Source: an uncultured Fidelibacterota bacterium
Lineage (GTDB): Bacteria > Fidelibacterota > Marinisomatia > Marinisomatales > UBA1611
Reading direction: 5' to 3'
NCBI GenBank assembly: GCA_937893835.1
Contig: CALCSS010000013.1
Span: forward strand, 1 to 9,732
DNA length: 9,732 nucleotides
The notes under the pieces are model-generated. The model was not told the origin of the DNA, did not search any database, and worked only from the letters and a program-made list of their open reading frames with translations. Made by a program: the position numbers and the translations under genes. Within the stretch, counting starts at the first letter, position 1; each line of letters starts with the position of its first letter. Positions 7,771 through 9,732 of the stretch are shown in pieces.

Positions 7771-8987
7771 GAGCGTTTCCTTTCAGGGTCAAAGAATGGA
7801 GTTGAGACTATCTTTGCAGGTGTTAATTTTCTAAAGTGTTCTATCTTTAATTCAAAATCAAGCATGGTCCCCTCTTTTGAATATTCAGTTTTTATATGTG
7901 CAAGTGCAATGTAACGTTTCAATATTGGCGACCATGCACCACTGGTGGCATAACCTATCTGCTCGGAACCATTATATAATGGTGTACTGGTTCTCCAAGC
8001 AGTAGAGGGCAGACCTGGAGCAAGTCCGGCCTGTCTGTAATGTTTTTCTAACTCATCCCATTGAATCTCAATTCCCACAAATTTCCATTCTGGACCATCC
8101 TTCAACTCTTTTTCCAGTGCTCTTTTCCCAATGAAATCATCCTTTTTCATTTTTACTGACCAGCCAAGACCTAATTCAAATGGAGATGATTTTCTTGATT
8201 CGATCAGGGCATGCCTAGATGATATGTAATCCACATCAAGCAAAATCAACCCTGCTTCTATGCGAGAAATATCAAGTGCTTGAAGCCCAGTTGGAGTGAT
8301 GCCGTATGATTTCCCCTTTTCAATAAGTAGGTCCCAAACCGATAGGGCATCTTTGGGATTCATCCATATCTCGTAACCAAGATCCCCTGTATAGCCTGTT
8401 CTTGATATTGAGACGGGCATATCTCCCAAATTCGTATCCATCATCCAAAAGAATTTAAGCTTGTCAAGAGAGTCACTGGCCACTGCATTGAGTATTGAAC
8501 GAGAATTAGGCCCTTGAAGGGCCAACGCTGCAGTTGTAGAGGAATCATCTGTTATGGTTAGATCCATTCCTAATGAGTTGTGTTCTAACCATCCTAAATT
8601 CGGTTCTGCGCTGGTTATACGAAACTTGTTCTCTGATAATCTTTGAACTGTCCCATCATCGATCACCTTGCCATTCTCATCACACCAAGGGGTGTACATG
8701 ACCTGTCTCACCTTACAGATATTGATATTTCGTGTGACCAACTTATTTAGAAATCTTTGAGAGTCACTTCCCTCTATGATATATTTATACAAAGGGGTGA
8801 TGTCTAAAAGAGCAGCCTTGGTGCGAATGGCAAAATATTCATTTTCATGATTGAGCTCATAGTTAGTGGCAGATAGGTAGCCTGACCATCTTCGCCATTC
8901 TTGAGATTCATTTAATTTAGAGGTCCGTTCAAAGAAGGGTGACAACCTTAGTTGAGTTGTAGCGTCAAATTGATTGCCCTGTCTCAT
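7758..8987 (-). CDS. GcvT-family aminomethyltransferase (folate-dependent)
   Basis: This 409-residue protein has the GcvT fold: a folate-binding domain followed by the C-terminal aminomethyltransferase barrel. Seen in order are LLDITPLYKY (60-69), the folate-binding acidic pair in GKVIDD (106-111, equivalent to the conserved catalytic Asp of T-protein), LALQGPNSR (155-163), the hallmark SRTGYTGDLGYEI (194-206), LDISRIEAGL (238-247), SPFELGLGW (268-276) and the C-terminal GYATSGAWSPIL (345-356). It is longer than glycine-cleavage T-protein (about 365 residues), mainly through an N-terminal stretch of some 45 residues. No glycine cleavage H, P or L gene is near, so it is unlikely to serve that system. 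A role as folate-dependent N-demethylase working with the two FAD proteins is the best reading, by analogy with the GcvT-like domains of dimethylglycine and sarcosine dehydrogenases. The start ATG overlaps the upstream stop as ATGA, and AAGGA lies 7 nt upstream. The stop is TAG. Confidence 0.9.
   Translation of the reverse strand: MRQGNQFDATTQLRLSPFFERTSKLNESQEWRRWSGYLSATNYELNHENEYFAIRTKAALLDITPLYKYIIEGSDSQRFLNKLVTRNINICKVRQVMYTPWCDENGKVIDDGTVQRLSENKFRITSAEPNLGWLEHNSLGMDLTITDDSSTTAALALQGPNSRSILNAVASDSLDKLKFFWMMDTNLGDMPVSISRTGYTGDLGYEIWMNPKDALSVWDLLIEKGKSYGITPTGLQALDISRIEAGLILLDVDYISSRHALIESRKSSPFELGLGWSVKMKKDDFIGKRALEKELKDGPEWKFVGIEIQWDELEKHYRQAGLAPGLPSTAWRTSTPLYNGSEQIGYATSGAWSPILKRYIALAHIKTEYSKEGTMLDFELKIEHFRKLTPAKIVSTPFFDPERKRSCPA
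7778..7783 (-). promoter_or_regulatory. Ribosome binding site of the first FAD oxidoreductase gene
   Basis: On the - strand this reads AAAGGA, 7 nt before the ATG at 7770. It lies within the last codons of the GcvT-like gene and fixes the overlapping start. Confidence 0.65.
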
Positions 8988-9732
8988 TCTTTAGTCCTTA
9001 AAAATGGACGAGTCAGACAAGTGGGGCCACCTGCGCCTTTCAATGATATCTCTGACCCATTATATGTGTTGACCTCCACGCCCTCATCCTCAAGCCTTTT
9101 TTGTGTGATGGGATTTCCCTTTATCATTATCACCTTTCGTCTTGCCATTGCCAATACATTACATCCCATGGAATAATATTCCTCATCAGGAACTTCAATT
9201 AGTTGAATATTTCGACCGAGAAGATATTTTCTGAATGGTACTGGAAGCAACCTAGAATACACTAAAAATAATTGTTGGTCTATGGGTGAGATATTGCTCA
9301 TTAGATGTAAGCAATCCTTTGGTCCGGTCCAGTATGGCAGTGTAACAGATATCACCTCATCCACATGATCACCCAATAGCTTAGTGAATTGTCTTATTCC
9401 TTCTGAATTGGATCGATAGCCTTCTCCTACGGCAACTGTACGTTCATCTATCCATACAATATCCCCACCTTCTAGCTTACCAGAGCCTTCTATGCGGCCT
9501 ATTATGGGGATACCGATGGATCTGAAATAATGATCTATCTCATCTGGTTCAGTAGATCGCTCCTTCTTTCCCATATTACATAGGATCACTCCTTCATTGG
9601 TCATTGTGCAAGGATCATGGGTATAGATCGAGTCAAGTGATGAATGATCAGATCTAGGTAAGAAGTGAACATCTGGATCAAAGGAATAGATCAGTTTAAG
9701 GAAACCTTCATACTGATCACATGCTAGTTCTA
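8984..9732 (-). CDS. Dimethylarginine dimethylaminohydrolase / arginine-deiminase-like guanidino-group enzyme (5' end cut by window edge)
   Basis: This is a pentein-fold enzyme of the amidinotransferase/DDAH/arginine deiminase superfamily, which attacks guanidino carbons through a catalytic cysteine. The first Met in frame is at 9604, but the frame stays open to the window edge. The 42 extra residues look real: they include LDSIYTHDPCT (9605-9637), the D-x-x-F/Y-x-x-D substrate-binding motif of the family. The true start is therefore outside the window and at least 248 residues are present. Counting from Met at 9604, the catalytic set is complete: EGGD at 45-48, the catalytic His in CLHLMS (His100) and the nucleophile Cys196 in GGPTCLTRP. 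The C-terminus is intact. The sequence does not say whether it hydrolyses methylarginine, arginine or another guanidino compound, or transfers an amidino group. It is the first visible gene of the - strand operon and overlaps the GcvT-like gene by 4 bp; the operon promoter lies beyond the window. Confidence 0.87.
   Translation of the reverse strand, partial: ELACDQYEGFLKLIYSFDPDVHFLPRSDHSSLDSIYTHDPCTMTNEGVILCNMGKKERSTEPDEIDHYFRSIGIPIIGRIEGSGKLEGGDIVWIDERTVAVGEGYRSNSEGIRQFTKLLGDHVDEVISVTLPYWTGPKDCLHLMSNISPIDQQLFLVYSRLLPVPFRKYLLGRNIQLIEVPDEEYYSMGCNVLAMARRKVIMIKGNPITQKRLEDEGVEVNTYNGSEISLKGAGGPTCLTRPFLRTKE
8995..8999 (-). promoter_or_regulatory. Ribosome binding site of the GcvT-like gene
   Basis: On the - strand this reads AAGGA, 7 nt before the ATG at 8987, inside the end of the preceding gene. 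It supports this start and coupling at the ATGA overlap. Confidence 0.65.

Overview
This window carries a compact methylamine / one-carbon gene cluster of eight genes, almost entirely coding, with no RNA gene, mobile element, CRISPR array or long non-coding stretch. It is AT-rich by eye. It uses ATG starts with AAGGA or GGAG ribosome binding sites where these are visible, and TAA, TGA and TAG all serve as ordinary stops. The host cannot be fixed from this. The gene set (corrinoid protein, ATP-dependent corrinoid reactivator, non-pyrrolysine MttB-family methyltransferase) suits an anaerobic or facultative bacterium such as a Firmicute or Chloroflexota, or an archaeon. From memory, the GcvT and phytoene-desaturase-like genes recall bacterial neighbourhoods. 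I treat the taxonomy as open.

Layout. On the + strand, a corrinoid (B12-binding) protein (39-683) is followed after 65 bp by a 2Fe-2S/ASKHA-fold corrinoid reactivation ATPase (749-2260). On the - strand, converging on it with only 7 bp between stop codons, is a tightly packed operon read from the right edge: a DDAH/arginine-deiminase-like guanidino-group enzyme (cut by the window edge), a GcvT-family folate-dependent aminomethyltransferase, two tandem paralogous FAD oxidoreductases of the CrtI/PYROXD2 type, an MttB-family corrinoid methyltransferase without an in-frame amber codon, and a homocysteine S-methyltransferase of the MetH N-terminal type. Junctions in this operon are 4-bp ATGA overlaps, a 13-bp overlap and short gaps, so translation is probably coupled.

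How they may work together (inference). The MttB-like protein would transfer a methyl group from a quaternary or tertiary amine to Co(I) on the corrinoid protein. The reactivator would rescue oxidised Co(II) at the cost of ATP. The homocysteine methyltransferase could take the methyl group to make methionine. Together these would be a dissociated methionine synthase in which an amine methyltransferase replaces the methyl-folate module. In the same operon, the two FAD oxidoreductases plus the GcvT-like protein could oxidatively remove further N-methyl groups onto tetrahydrofolate, much as dimethylglycine/sarcosine dehydrogenases do with a different flavin fold. The guanidino hydrolase at the head of the operon hints that the starting compound carries a (methylated) guanidino group. 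No methylcorrinoid:tetrahydrofolate methyltransferase (MtgA/MtvA/MtrH type), transporter or regulator is visible inside the window.
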